The position numbers were made by a program, and so were the translations under genes. Source: JAFGIT01 sp016929465 [NCBI: Candidatus Coatesbacteria bacterium] (GTDB taxonomy: Bacteria; B130-G9). Taken from it: a stretch of DNA of 17,352 bases. Location of the stretch: assembly GCA_016929465.1 (NCBI GenBank), contig JAFGIT010000086.1, positions 1 to 17,352 on the forward strand, given 5' to 3'. This document shows, one piece after another, positions 1-9,100 of this stretch; within the stretch, counting starts at the first letter, position 1, and the number at the start of each line of letters is the position of its first letter. The notes below the pieces were generated by a model. That model made no database searches and was not told the DNA's origin. It saw only the letters and a program-made list of their open reading frames with translations.

Positions 1-1611
1 AGGCAGCCAGGCGTGGACATTGCCGGTCCTGAAGGGATCGTGCTGGAACGTCCGCCAGGCGAGGTCGGGATTGACCAGGCTTTCATTCCTCGATACGTGG
101 AGGCAATGGGCCATGCCCTGAATGGCGAGCGCAATTTCTAGAGCACCGTCCCCATCGATGTCGTCAACCGTCGGCATATTCACCAGGCTGCGGTCGAGTA
201 TGACCGGCCAACCGGATGTGGCCTCGCCATCGGCCTCAAAAGACCAGAGATACGAGATTGACGGGTCTTCAGGGGTGTCTCCGCCAATCCAGCCAGGGGC
301 GAGGACCTCCAGTCCGCCGTCATAGTCGATATCGACGATTGCGGGATATGAAGGTTTAAATATCGCCTTGAAAGGGAAACCGCCTGCGCGCAGCTCCTTC
401 GGCCAGCCGACCGGCACCGTGCCGTCATCCTTGACGATCCAGAGCTTGCCCACGTCGGTCCAAATCGCGATCTCCCTGTGACCGTCGCCATCGAGGTCGC
501 CGATCGCTGGGGTGGATCGGACCGATTCGAAGAACATCCCATCATCTTCCATATAAAATGGGAAGCCGGGAAGTATATTGCCCTCATGGTCGAGAACGTA
601 GAGCGTAGCCCTGAGCGTGTTTGTGAGGAAAATAATCTCGAGGTCGAAGTCGCCGTCGAGGTCACAAAGCACCGGTGCTGACGTCACCTCTGCAACATAG
701 ACTTCTTCGCCCGTCGGTCTGGTTCCGATTTCATTGGGAAAGCCCCACGTCATTGCCCTGCCAACAAGCCTTGGCCATCCTGTCTTTATCGTTCCGTCCG
801 CGTTCAGGGCATACATAAAGCCCCCAGAGAGGTAGGCCAAGATATCCAATGAGCCGTCATTGTCGATATCTCCCAAGGCTACCGACCCGCCAAAACCGTC
901 TGTGGGTATAGTCTTCAGATCAACCGGCCATCCGTCGAGATCTTGGCCGTCAATCTTGCACGCATAGAGCTTTCCATTCCTCGAGCCATAGATGATCTCC
1001 GGCAATCCGTCGCCGTCGAGGTCGCCCATCGAAGGCGCGGCATATACATACCGCTTGTCGCCTTCATCGAGCAAAAGCGGCCATCCCGGCAGCGACATGC
1101 CCTTATTCGTGAAGCCATACAACTTGCGGTCGGTCGAGAGGTTGTTAATGGACGAACCGACTATAATCTCTGGAGTTCCGTCGCCATTCAGATCGCCAAC
1201 GGCCGGACTGGAACAAGCGGAATCGTCTATCAGGATGGGGAAGCCGCTTATAAGCTGACCATTCGGGCTAATAGCCCACAGGGCGTCGCGGATGTAGTTC
1301 ATGTAGCACGTCGGATTCGATGGCGCGCCGACGATCATCTCCAACTGGCCGTCCCCATCGAGGTCCACCAATGCAGGCCTGCAGCAGGTAAGATCGGAAC
1401 CGATCATCTTCGGCCATCCCGCCATCTCGATGGCAACCGTCGAGACTATTGGAGACAGGGGTCGGGGCGCGATAGAGTACTGGCTCCTCTGGCCTATCGG
1501 TAGGCGATTCCAACAGCATTCGCAGGGCGAGAATTGAAGGATGATCAAGCCGCACAGTGCAACTATCGATACGCTAGTTCTAAGCCTTATTGCTTGACAA
1601 GGCGATTTCAC
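1..1611 (-). CDS. Secreted VCBS/FG-GAP-like repeat protein, 3' end beyond the window
   Basis: The reading frame is open for 537 codons and leaves the window at position 1, so the C-terminus is missing. The start is GTG at 1611, three bases after the stop of the preceding gene, with AGGGGAG six bases upstream; the two genes are probably translationally coupled. Residues 1-31 look like a signal peptide (basic start, then SIVALCGLIILQF). The rest is a beta-propeller-like array with at least eight acidic calcium-type loops (DLDGDGQLE, DLNGDGTPE, DLDGDGLPE, DIDNDGSLD, DLDGDFDLE, DLDGDGHRE, DIDYDGGLE, DIDGDGALE), each followed by a hydrophobic strand and mostly by a G(W/F)P turn. Near the window edge the motif FQHDPFRTGN resembles the close of such arrays in other exported proteins. 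Its role is probably binding or structure outside the cytoplasm; no catalytic domain is visible. Confidence 0.88.
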   Translation of the reverse strand, partial: MKSPCQAIRLRTSVSIVALCGLIILQFSPCECCWNRLPIGQRSQYSIAPRPLSPIVSTVAIEMAGWPKMIGSDLTCCRPALVDLDGDGQLEMIVGAPSNPTCYMNYIRDALWAISPNGQLISGFPILIDDSACSSPAVGDLNGDGTPEIIVGSSINNLSTDRKLYGFTNKGMSLPGWPLLLDEGDKRYVYAAPSMGDLDGDGLPEIIYGSRNGKLYACKIDGQDLDGWPVDLKTIPTDGFGGSVALGDIDNDGSLDILAYLSGGFMYALNADGTIKTGWPRLVGRAMTWGFPNEIGTRPTGEEVYVAEVTSAPVLCDLDGDFDLEIIFLTNTLRATLYVLDHEGNILPGFPFYMEDDGMFFESVRSTPAIGDLDGDGHREIAIWTDVGKLWIVKDDGTVPVGWPKELRAGGFPFKAIFKPSYPAIVDIDYDGGLEVLAPGWIGGDTPEDPSISYLWSFEADGEATSGWPVILDRSLVNMPTVDDIDGDGALEIALAIQGMAHCLHVSRNESLVNPDLAWRTFQHDPFRTGNVHAWLP

Positions 1612-1614
1612 AGC

Positions 1615-3153
1615 TCACTCCCCTTGCTCATATTCATAGATGATTACATTCGGAGAATCCGCTTCAGGATTCAGCAAGTCGACCGATACTTTCATTGAGA
1701 CTGCGAGGAAATCTTCCCTGGAATCGCCATCGAAGTCTCCGACCCGATTGACACAAGCTCCCAGCCGATAGTCGTAAGTGGGCCCCGTGTCAAAGGCGTC
1801 AGCAATTCCATCCGGGATCCCTCGACCACCGAGATAGAGGTAAATACGGCCGTTTGCCTCAAATGAATTCGCCGAGCCGAAGTCTATCGCCGAGACCACG
1901 AGGTCATCGAAGCCATCGCCGTTAACGTCCCCACAGCCGGAAACGGAATGCCCGAAGCGGTCCCAGGGATTGTCGTCGAGGCTGTCCGAGAATGCGCCGA
2001 GAAGCGGCAAAAGGGCGCCTTTTGCGCTATAGACGCCTGACATATCGCCACCGCCCAGAAAGACATAGGCCTTTCCAGCGTCGAAGTTGACCTCGGGCCG
2101 GGCACGATCAAACAGCGGAGCGCCGACAATGACGTCGTCAAAGCCGTCTCCGTTGATGTCCCCGCAGCCAGCCACGGAGCCGCCGAACTGGTCCTCCGGC
2201 TCCTCACCGAGGAGGATCAGGTCCGCGTTAGACGAGATGACCTCCTTGGGCGGAGAGATATTGCCCCAGAAGATGTATGAAGCACCCGCCATCGGTCCGG
2301 CACGACCATTCCAATAAGCACCGACGATGACATCGTCGAGCCCATCCCCGTTGAAATCGCCGGCGCAAGCGACCGAGGTGCCAAACAGACTATTCTCAGA
2401 CTCGCCCGTCAATATGGAGTCCGCATCAGCGGCGGATATCGTTCTCTTGCCGGCCACGTTGCGTCCCAGGAATATGTATGCAGTGCCGGAGCCTGTACCG
2501 CCTATATCGCCCCCCGGAGCGCCGACAATGAAGTCGGGATATTCGTCCCCGTCGAAATTCGGCACGCATGCTATAGACGTTCCGAAATAGTCGTGGAATT
2601 CCTCCCCCTGAATCCGTGTGGACCAATTGTAGTCGATTAGTGGGATGAACGGCGTGCCGTTGTAAATGAATACATCGCCGGTCTCTTCCCCATAGTCAAA
2701 GCCGCCCGGGCCATCTCTGGGAACCATCCCCACGGCTATCTCGTCGAAGCCATCCCGGTTCAGGTCGCCAATCCCGGCGGCGGAAAAGCCGAAGAAATTG
2801 TGCTCGTTATCCATCCAATGGATGGAACTGAATGTGGCTTGCTCCGACAAATGTGTGTCAACGCCACCATAGTAAATATAGACCTTGCCAGAATGCCCGT
2901 GCTCGCCTTCAGGTAGAGCATATAACGGGTGACCGATTATGACGTCTGAGAAACCATCTCCGTTGAAATCTCCGGCAGGGGCAGCTGTATAGAAGGAAGC
3001 CCAACCTGGGGCCTCACCAGCCCCCCTCTCCATCAATGTTTGAACACGCACTAGTCCTGCCATCGAGGGAATTACGGCAAGGGCGCCAACGATAGATAAG
3101 GCTAGAAAACCGCAGAGAAAAGACCGCCATCCAATCAACTCACTTCTCCTCAT
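1615..3153 (-). CDS. Exported seven-bladed FG-GAP (integrin-alpha-like) propeller protein
   Basis: This 512-residue protein begins with a signal-peptide-like segment (to about residue 33, hydrophobic core FLCGFLALSIVGALAV). It carries seven regularly spaced FG-GAP repeats with calcium loops near residues 62, 130, 199, 266, 332, 409 and 473 (for example DFNGDGFSD, DLNRDGFDE, DINGDGFDD). Several are preceded by FGxS and followed by IVGAP. Seven repeats make one complete propeller as in integrin alpha heads, and no sorting or anchor domain follows. The ATG at 3153 has no clear ribosome-binding site. A TTG at 3138 (codon 6) is preceded by AGGAGA at six bases, still leaves a full signal peptide, and may be the true start. 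The stop overlaps the translation-start region of the next gene. The family is linked to adhesion and surface interactions; the specific partner is unknown. Confidence 0.9.
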   Translation of the reverse strand: MRRSELIGWRSFLCGFLALSIVGALAVIPSMAGLVRVQTLMERGAGEAPGWASFYTAAPAGDFNGDGFSDVIIGHPLYALPEGEHGHSGKVYIYYGGVDTHLSEQATFSSIHWMDNEHNFFGFSAAGIGDLNRDGFDEIAVGMVPRDGPGGFDYGEETGDVFIYNGTPFIPLIDYNWSTRIQGEEFHDYFGTSIACVPNFDGDEYPDFIVGAPGGDIGGTGSGTAYIFLGRNVAGKRTISAADADSILTGESENSLFGTSVACAGDFNGDGLDDVIVGAYWNGRAGPMAGASYIFWGNISPPKEVISSNADLILLGEEPEDQFGGSVAGCGDINGDGFDDVIVGAPLFDRARPEVNFDAGKAYVFLGGGDMSGVYSAKGALLPLLGAFSDSLDDNPWDRFGHSVSGCGDVNGDGFDDLVVSAIDFGSANSFEANGRIYLYLGGRGIPDGIADAFDTGPTYDYRLGACVNRVGDFDGDSREDFLAVSMKVSVDLLNPEADSPNVIIYEYEQGE

Positions 3154-3475
3154 CTAAGCTGGCCTGTTCTATTGTCTACCGGAGATATCCCGAATCTCAA
3201 AATAACATACGAGATTTGCACTTACCATCGGAATATTGAATCCGGGAAAAGCTTCGGGATGCGGGCGAACGGGACAGAGCCGGAATTCCTGCTGATTGGC
3301 TCGTTCATATCGATTGATTTTAGTGCTCAAAATGGGGCCCTGTAGCCATCTATTCGAATAATTCCTGAAATTCGGCCAAAAAGAACAAGGCGCCGCCGGG
3401 TAGGGCGCCTTGAAATGCACTGAACGCGAGGCGGGTGTGGGACCCACCCCAGATACATGTTCGTCATGATGGATA
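3154..3475. other. Intergenic region between the two secreted-protein pairs
   Basis: No supportable gene. It holds the intrinsic terminator at 3376-3411 for the gene upstream on the minus strand. Before the 1615-3153 gene there is a possible weak minus-strand promoter (TTGAGA, then GACAAT 18 bases later, inside about 3167-3200). I am not confident in that promoter, but some promoter is expected here because the terminator separates the gene pairs. Confidence 0.5.
3376..3411 (-). terminator. Intrinsic terminator after the Ig-like protein gene
   Basis: Read on the minus strand, a perfect 8-bp stem (AAGGCGCC with GGCGCCTT, loop of nine bases) is followed by GTTCTTTTTG, giving a GC-rich hairpin with a U-rich tail about 65 bases after the stop at 3476. 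This is standard rho-independent architecture and marks the end of the two-gene unit that starts at 5596. Confidence 0.75.
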
Positions 3476-4354
3476 CTAATCCGTCGTGACGAACTCAAAA
3501 TGACTCGAAGAGACTTGGCCGAATTCACCCGTCTCAACATTCTCGAGAGCGGCATACCAGGTGTATGATCCCCCGGGAATCCCGAATAGAGGCATGGTCC
3601 AAACAACCGTAGGATCCATCTCGAAGCCTGCGGGCAGTTGCAGCTCAATCGGGACCATCGATGGTGTGAAATCTGGATAGAACAGCAGAGCATCCCCGAC
3701 TTCCACAGCGATATAGGCGTTGACGTTCATCGATTCTTCGGTCGGATTCTTGAGCGACACGAGCAGGACCATCAGCTGGCCGTCCATGAAGACGGTCTTG
3801 TTGGTCGAGATACCGATCGTTGATCGCAAGGTCGTGTCCGCAACCGTCTTGAATGAGAACACATTTGGATTCATGGTGTTTTGAGCAAAGTCGCCGGCGG
3901 AGATTGCGACTTTTATCTCATCCGCGAATTTGAATGGCTCAGAATGCTGATATAGAACATCGAGTGTGCTGTCTTCGCCGCTCGAAATCTCCGGATGCAC
4001 CTCTTCATCATTCAGGTACATAGAGACTGTGGAGCCGTCCACACCGCTGCCGTAGTCTGCCAGGCTTATGAGGATCGAGATGTCCACAGGGACATCGACC
4101 TCATTTGGCGCTGGCTTGCTGAAAACGGCAAACGGCGCAACGCGGTCCTCATATCCACTGCCGAGATCGATTGGTGCGAATAACGGGAAAGCGAACTGGC
4201 CAGGTCCAGATATGGTTTCTGCTAGCTGGAGGACATCGAATAAATCCTCTCTTTCTGCCTCTGCCGCAGTCACCTGAATTGATGATACGAGAAACAGTGC
4301 TCCGAGAAGGCCGCATATCAAGATGGCCTTTCTTGTTGTCTTCAAGTTTCTCAT
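3476..4354 (-). CDS. Exported protein with bacterial Ig-like domain
   Basis: This is a 292-residue exported protein of unknown specific function. I chose the ATG at 4354 because AAGGAG lies ten bases upstream; an upstream in-frame ATG at 4411 lacks such a site and would spoil the signal peptide. Residues 1-31 form a signal peptide (basic TTRKA, core ILICGLLGALFLV, likely cut after TAAEA). Residues about 74-170 resemble a bacterial Ig-like (Big/SbsA-type) domain: a PAPNEVDVPVD opening, a central FADEIKVAISAGDFAQN strand-turn, and a closing FSFKTV strand. Residues about 180-290 form a second beta-rich unit ending in PGGSYTWYAALENVETGE, similar to C-terminal modules of exported proteins in candidate phyla. 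It lies 60 bases after the 4415-5596 gene and before a terminator, so the two are probably co-transcribed. A structural or adhesive role outside the cell is inferred. Confidence 0.85.
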   Translation of the reverse strand: MRNLKTTRKAILICGLLGALFLVSSIQVTAAEAEREDLFDVLQLAETISGPGQFAFPLFAPIDLGSGYEDRVAPFAVFSKPAPNEVDVPVDISILISLADYGSGVDGSTVSMYLNDEEVHPEISSGEDSTLDVLYQHSEPFKFADEIKVAISAGDFAQNTMNPNVFSFKTVADTTLRSTIGISTNKTVFMDGQLMVLLVSLKNPTEESMNVNAYIAVEVGDALLFYPDFTPSMVPIELQLPAGFEMDPTVVWTMPLFGIPGGSYTWYAALENVETGEFGQVSSSHFEFVTTD

Positions 4355-4414
4355 TTCTCTTACACTCCTTTCCGAATTAAGACCGAATGTTGTCATATTG
4401 TCCGTGTGCATGGC

Positions 4415-5596
4415 TTACTCGTGAATTCTCAGGAATGGCCATGGATCGCTCGCATAGCCGTTTTGGTTTATTGCCAACACTCTGAACAGATGCAGTCTGT
4501 TGGCCTCTGCGCCCAGTAATATTGGATATGTAGTCGTATAGATACCGTCACCGGGGACGACATCGCCGTCGTAGCCCTCGTCGTTCATGTAGAGCCCGGT
4601 CGGATTCCCGTCGCGGTCATAGACCCCCACGCTCGCAATCGCATCCGGTCCGTCGGGATCCAGGACCTGCGCCGCCATGTAGAGGTAGCCGCCATGCTCG
4701 AAGAGGAACGAATTCCAGTATCCGGCCGAGAGGACGACTGGCTTGTACCCGTCGAGTGGCCCCTCCTTCGCCAGATAGGCGTCGGCAACCGCCGTCCAGC
4801 GATACGAGTCCCATTCCGAGAAGGGTGGATATGGATCTGGAATAAAGTCATAGGTCGAGCCAAGGAATGGCCACGCGAAACCAGCATATCCCGCGGAATC
4901 TATCGCCAGTATCGACAGCAATACGTCACCAGGGATGAGTCCGGCGCCAAAGTCCAATTCAGTCATCCAGATGCCATCGTCAGCGATCAGGTCACCGTTG
5001 GTGCCATCATCGCGCAGCTGAAGCCCAATCTTATCCAGACCAAGATATACGCCGATGTCACCAATCCCGCACATCGGCGCGGCGATATCCGCCGCGAGCA
5101 TCAATTTGCCGCCATCGGGGCTGAGATCCGAGAACATGAACCCCCCACAGTTCATTCTCGGAGCCGCAGCGCAAGTTGTAAGGTGGTAATAATCTCTCGA
5201 CATCATATTGCCGGCGTAGTCCTCGGCGTCAATCGTGACGGTGAGGACTTGCCCTACCCCGAACGAATTGGAGTTCGGGCAAATCACAAGAAGAGTCTTA
5301 CCTCCTTCGTCCATCTTAAAGGTCTGCGAAAAGGCCCGGTCCCCATCTATTGTCACAAAGACACTCGATGGTCGCGGGCCAGTTTGCGAATCTGTCACCT
5401 TGAATGCTATATCTGCGGTGGGGAAGACGTTTGAGGCCTGACGTGGGGGGAAGTGGTCCCAGGTAAAGGGAGGCAATGAATCAGCGTCGGACCCCTTTTC
5501 CTCCCCGACCACAGGTATCGCGGTGCAGAGCATCGCGGCGATTAGCGAAGTTATAAGTCCAAAATATCTCATCGATCTTACCCTGTTATCTTTCAT
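4415..5596 (-). CDS. Exported Ig-like protein with duplicated C-terminal module
   Basis: This is a 393-residue exported protein; the exact function is not recognised. The start is ATG at 5596 with GGAG nine bases upstream. A GTG at 5617 and an ATG at 5572 are alternatives; the latter also leaves a complete signal peptide (MRYFGLITSLIAAMLCTAIPVVG). Residues about 44-142 look like a bacterial Ig-like domain (DIAFKVTDSQ through VTIDAEDYAGN). After it come two related modules: LRDDGTNGDLIADDGIW near 194 with ILAIDSAGYAGFAWPFL near 229, and MNDEGYDGDVVPGDGIY near 337 with VLAINQNGYASDPWPFL near 373. This indicates an internal duplication of about 145 residues. Four cysteines (C143, C150, C175 and C106) lie outside the signal peptide and could form disulfides. 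It is first gene of a unit with 3476-4354 and is preceded by a sigma54-type promoter at 5629-5644. Confidence 0.85.
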   Translation of the reverse strand: MKDNRVRSMRYFGLITSLIAAMLCTAIPVVGEEKGSDADSLPPFTWDHFPPRQASNVFPTADIAFKVTDSQTGPRPSSVFVTIDGDRAFSQTFKMDEGGKTLLVICPNSNSFGVGQVLTVTIDAEDYAGNMMSRDYYHLTTCAAAPRMNCGGFMFSDLSPDGGKLMLAADIAAPMCGIGDIGVYLGLDKIGLQLRDDGTNGDLIADDGIWMTELDFGAGLIPGDVLLSILAIDSAGYAGFAWPFLGSTYDFIPDPYPPFSEWDSYRWTAVADAYLAKEGPLDGYKPVVLSAGYWNSFLFEHGGYLYMAAQVLDPDGPDAIASVGVYDRDGNPTGLYMNDEGYDGDVVPGDGIYTTTYPILLGAEANRLHLFRVLAINQNGYASDPWPFLRIHE

Positions 5597-5628
5597 CGGT
5601 TTAATCTCCGTTCTCACCCGTATTGCTA

Positions 5629-5644
5629 AGCAGGATATGTGCCA
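5629..5644 (-). promoter_or_regulatory. Sigma54 (RpoN)-type -24/-12 promoter for the secreted-protein operon
   Basis: On the minus strand the sequence is TGGCACATATCCTGCT: GG at 5643-5642, exactly ten bases, then GC at 5631-5630. It matches the sigma54 consensus TGGCACG-N4-TTGCW except at two positions. The expected transcription start is near 5618, about 20 bases before the ATG at 5596 with its GGAG site in between. Position, orientation and spacing all fit. A sigma54 activator gene ends 490 bases upstream. Confidence 0.6.
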
Positions 5645-6132
5645 TTCTTATTTTTTATTAGTGCATTGCGCGCAAGAGCTTACCGGATTCCACCCGACTT
5701 GACAATAGGATATGGAATCGCGAGCCAGAACAAGCACTCGATGTGACCCCCCCGAAAGCCTCCGATCAATGCTATATGGCTCTATTCACCGCATGTTTTA
5801 CACACCCGGGACAATCTCACGAGCGCCTGCGGCAGAGAGCCGGGTGATCTGGACATAGTCCCGGCCGATTCTCAATCGGCGCAGGTATCCGGCATCCCGT
5901 GTAGGCGCATCAGACGCTTCGTCATTGAAACCGGAAAAAAATGACCAATATCGGCAAATTTTGCTGGCCATTTTTTGTCCACTCTTTGCCGGAATATCTC
6001 AGATCTGCCTTCAATAGCAGATCTGGCGAAGGTTGGATCTGGCCATTTTTTGTCCACATGCCCGAATTGCCTATACCGGATAGGCTGAATGTTAGGTGGC
6101 TCTGCCGGTTCGGGGAACAGGTCGCTCGCGGG
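5645..6132. other. Intergenic region between hybrid regulator and secreted operon
   Basis: No supportable gene. It holds a perfect 7-bp inverted repeat GCCGATT-CTC-AATCGGC at 5864-5880, a repeat cluster at 5964-6057, and a 6-bp hairpin GCCTAT-ACCGG-ATAGGC at 6069-6085 just past the regulator's stop. None has a U-tail on the minus strand, so no intrinsic terminator is visible. The inverted repeats at 5864-5880 and 6000-6025 lie about 225 and 360 bases upstream of the sigma54-type promoter and could be activator sites. Confidence 0.5.
5964..6057. repeat. 19-bp direct repeat pair flanking an inverted repeat
   Basis: CTGGCCATTTTTTGTCCAC occurs identically at 5964-5982 and 6039-6057. Midway between the copies lies a perfect 9-bp inverted repeat (CAGATCTGC at 6000-6008 and GCAGATCTG at 6017-6025). 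The layout is nearly symmetric. The origin is unknown: it could be a short repetitive element or a binding-site array. Confidence 0.7.
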
Positions 6133-9100
6133 TCAATCACGGTCGTCGTACTCATCGATCAGGTGCTTGAAAGACTTGCGATGGATGCCGAGTCGCCTCG
6201 CGGCCTCTGAGAGATTCTCTCCTGCCTCTCTCAAGGCGAGTCTCAGAATGCTGCCCTCGAATACCGCCCTTGCGTACCTTAGGGGTGCTTTTGAATTCGC
6301 GATCCGCCTTGATTTGGCCATCACTTCCTTCGCGGCGTCACTGAAGAAAGTCGGATCTCCATCACGGCTCATGGGAAGGATACTCAGCATATCCTCCGCG
6401 TCGATCTTAGCCGAATCGGTCGCAATGACAGCCCGATAGAGAGCGTGCCTGAGCTCTCGCACATTGCCGGGCCAGTCGTAAGACTTGAGGACATCCATTG
6501 CCTCCGCGGTAATACCCACCTTGTCTCGCCCGAGCTCCTCAGAGAATTGGGCGAGAAAATGATCCACCAGGACAGGGATATCTCCTGCCCTATCTGCGAG
6601 ATTTGGCAACTGAAGGACAACTTCGCACAGCCTGTAATATAGATCCTCGCGGAAGGCGCCCGCCTCGATCTCTTTCGTCATCTCTCGATTCGTTGCGGCT
6701 AGCACACGCACATCGGCCGATATCTGCCTAGTCCCGCCAACTCTCTCGAATTGCTTGTCCTCGATGACCTGCAACAGCTTCGCCTGGAGTGACGGCTTTA
6801 TCTCGGCGATCTCGTCGAGGAAGATCGTGCCGGTATCCGCTAATTCGAATTTGCCCATTTTCCGCTTGTCTGCGCCTGTATAGGCACCCTTTTCGTGGCC
6901 GAAGAGCTCGGATTCGAGGAGGTTCTCTGGGAGCGTGGCGCAGTTGACCTTTATGAAGGGTTTATCCTTTCGAGGGCCGTTATAGTGAATCGCGCGAGCC
7001 ACGAGTTCTTTGCCGGTCCCGCTTCTGCCAAGGATCAGGACGGTTGCCGAGGTCGGGATGATCCTGTGCATGAGATTGAACACTCTCTTCATCGCCTCGC
7101 TTTCGCCCAAAATCGCATCAAAGCCGAACTCGATCCGAACGCTCTTACGAAGCTCGATATTCTCGTTCGCCAGCCTCTCCCGGTCGGCCCTAAGACGTTC
7201 ATACATCTTCGAACGGTCCATGGCCATTGCCGCGTAGTTGGAGAAGGCAGTCAAGAACTTCACATCTGCCTCCGAGAAGAGCCCGGCGGTGATTCTGTTA
7301 TCGACATATATAGTCCCGACGATCTCGTCCCGTATCTTGAGTGGCACACAAACGAGCGATCGTATCTTGTGTAGCATGATGCTCTGTTTGCTCTTGAACC
7401 GCGGGTCGTCCATAGCATTCGTCGAGACTATCGGTTCACCGACCTCCATTACCTTTGCAACGATCGAGTTCGATGTCTCCGAAACATCCTCGATCGTCTG
7501 TCGGTCCACGTTGCGGGCGGCAACCACCTCGAGCCTCTCCGAATCAGACTCTCTGAGCATGATAATGCCTCTTTCGGCATCCATCTTTTCGAGAACATAA
7601 TCCATCACCTGACTGAGGAGTTCATCAAGATTGAGCATCGAATTGAATATTCTGCTCATCTCATAAATGAGTGTCAGGTCTGCCGAAGCCCGGTCTGCCT
7701 GGATGTTCATAGAATCCAGCTTTCTCAGTAATTTCTCTGCCTGCGCGATGTCCAAGGACGCACCAAGTTTCTTGAAAGCAGAAATCGTGCCACCAATAGC
7801 ATTTTTTGCCTCCCGGTAGCCCCCCTCCAAAAATGCCGACTCCGCAAAGAGAAGGTCTGCCAATGCCCCCTCATAAACGATGCCGCACTGCTCTGACATT
7901 GATTTGACCCTCTTTGAAATGACCGCCGCGTCCGCATACCGTCCCTGCAGAAGGCGAATTCTAGCAAGAAGAAGAAACGCCCCTTGCTTGGCAAGCGAGC
8001 TTTCTCTCTCGACAAGAGGTGAGATGGTGGTGGCGAAAAGATCGTCAGCATCAGAAACAGCCCCATTGTCGAGCAATATTTGGGCTAACTCAACTGCTGC
8101 GGTAGTCTTCTCGACAACGAGATCGAGATTCTCTACCAAGGCCAGGGCCTTTCTGGAAGCGTGTTCGGCAGATTCTACGCAACCCTCGAAACGGTCTACT
8201 CGTGCCTGCAATATGAGGCCCTGCACCAGCTCCGCCCTGTCATCGGACTCTCTGAGTAATTCGAGAGCCCTGTCGGCGCAATCCCCGGCCTCCTCGAGGT
8301 TGCCCTTCAAACAGTGCAGATGACCCATCCATCGCAGGGAGATTGCGATCTGCCTCGACTCGCCCAGCTCCTGGCTCAAGCGAAGGCTCTCGGTGAGGCT
8401 GTGTTTAGCTTCATCCCAATTGCCAAGGGATATCTGAATGCCCCCCAGTCCGCGATATGCGTAGATCGAGGCCATCTTGTCTTCGATTAGACGGGATACC
8501 GTGAAGGCCTCCTTGCGATACTTGAGAACGCTCTGGAGGTCCCCCAGGATCTCATATTCATTGCCGAGATTATTGTAGATGCACGCAAGCGCCTCGAGAG
8601 ATCTGCGAGGCTCGAAAAATGATAGCGCCCCCATAAACTCTGGGATGGCCGCCTTTGTCTCGCCGCGGCGACCCAGTAGTATTCCGAGCGATATTCGCGC
8701 GTGTGCCTTCTCTCGTTCGTCGCCCATAGCCTCCGCGACCTCAACGGCCTTTCTCGCATGAGCGACGGCGTCATCCTGGCGGCCCCGGGTATCTGCAACG
8801 ATTGAGAGCTGACGGTATGCTCTTGCGAGCTCTGTCGAGCTCGCACCACTCAGAAGCTCCAGTACTCGGTTGAAGTGGTCTCGGGCGGCTTCATACTCCC
8901 CCGCCGAGTAATACGCCATCCCGATGGAGTTCGAAAGGTATGCCTGGCAATCCGTCGATATACCGCCAAGATCGCTCACCACCTTCTCATACCATTTCAG
9001 GGCGGACTTTGCCTGGCCTATAGAGGCCAGGGCGAGGCCTCTATGGCGGGCGATTGCGCATCTTTCACCTGCAGAGAGATGAGCTTTCGATTTGTCCCAG

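Noticed and set aside
2359-2376. A third TGGCAC...GC match with GG-N10-GC spacing on the minus strand
   Set aside because: It lies inside the FG-GAP coding sequence (codons for FGTSVACAG) with no gene start behind it; a chance match in GC-rich coding DNA. It also shows that single sigma54-like matches need positional support.
4694-5434. Plus-strand 246-codon open frame
   Set aside because: Antisense to the exported Ig-like gene; no recognisable domain or ribosome-binding site.
5872-6210. Short open frames on both strands between the regulator and the secreted operon
   Set aside because: They arise from the 19-bp direct repeats, have no ribosome-binding sites, and partly overlap the regulator's 3' end.
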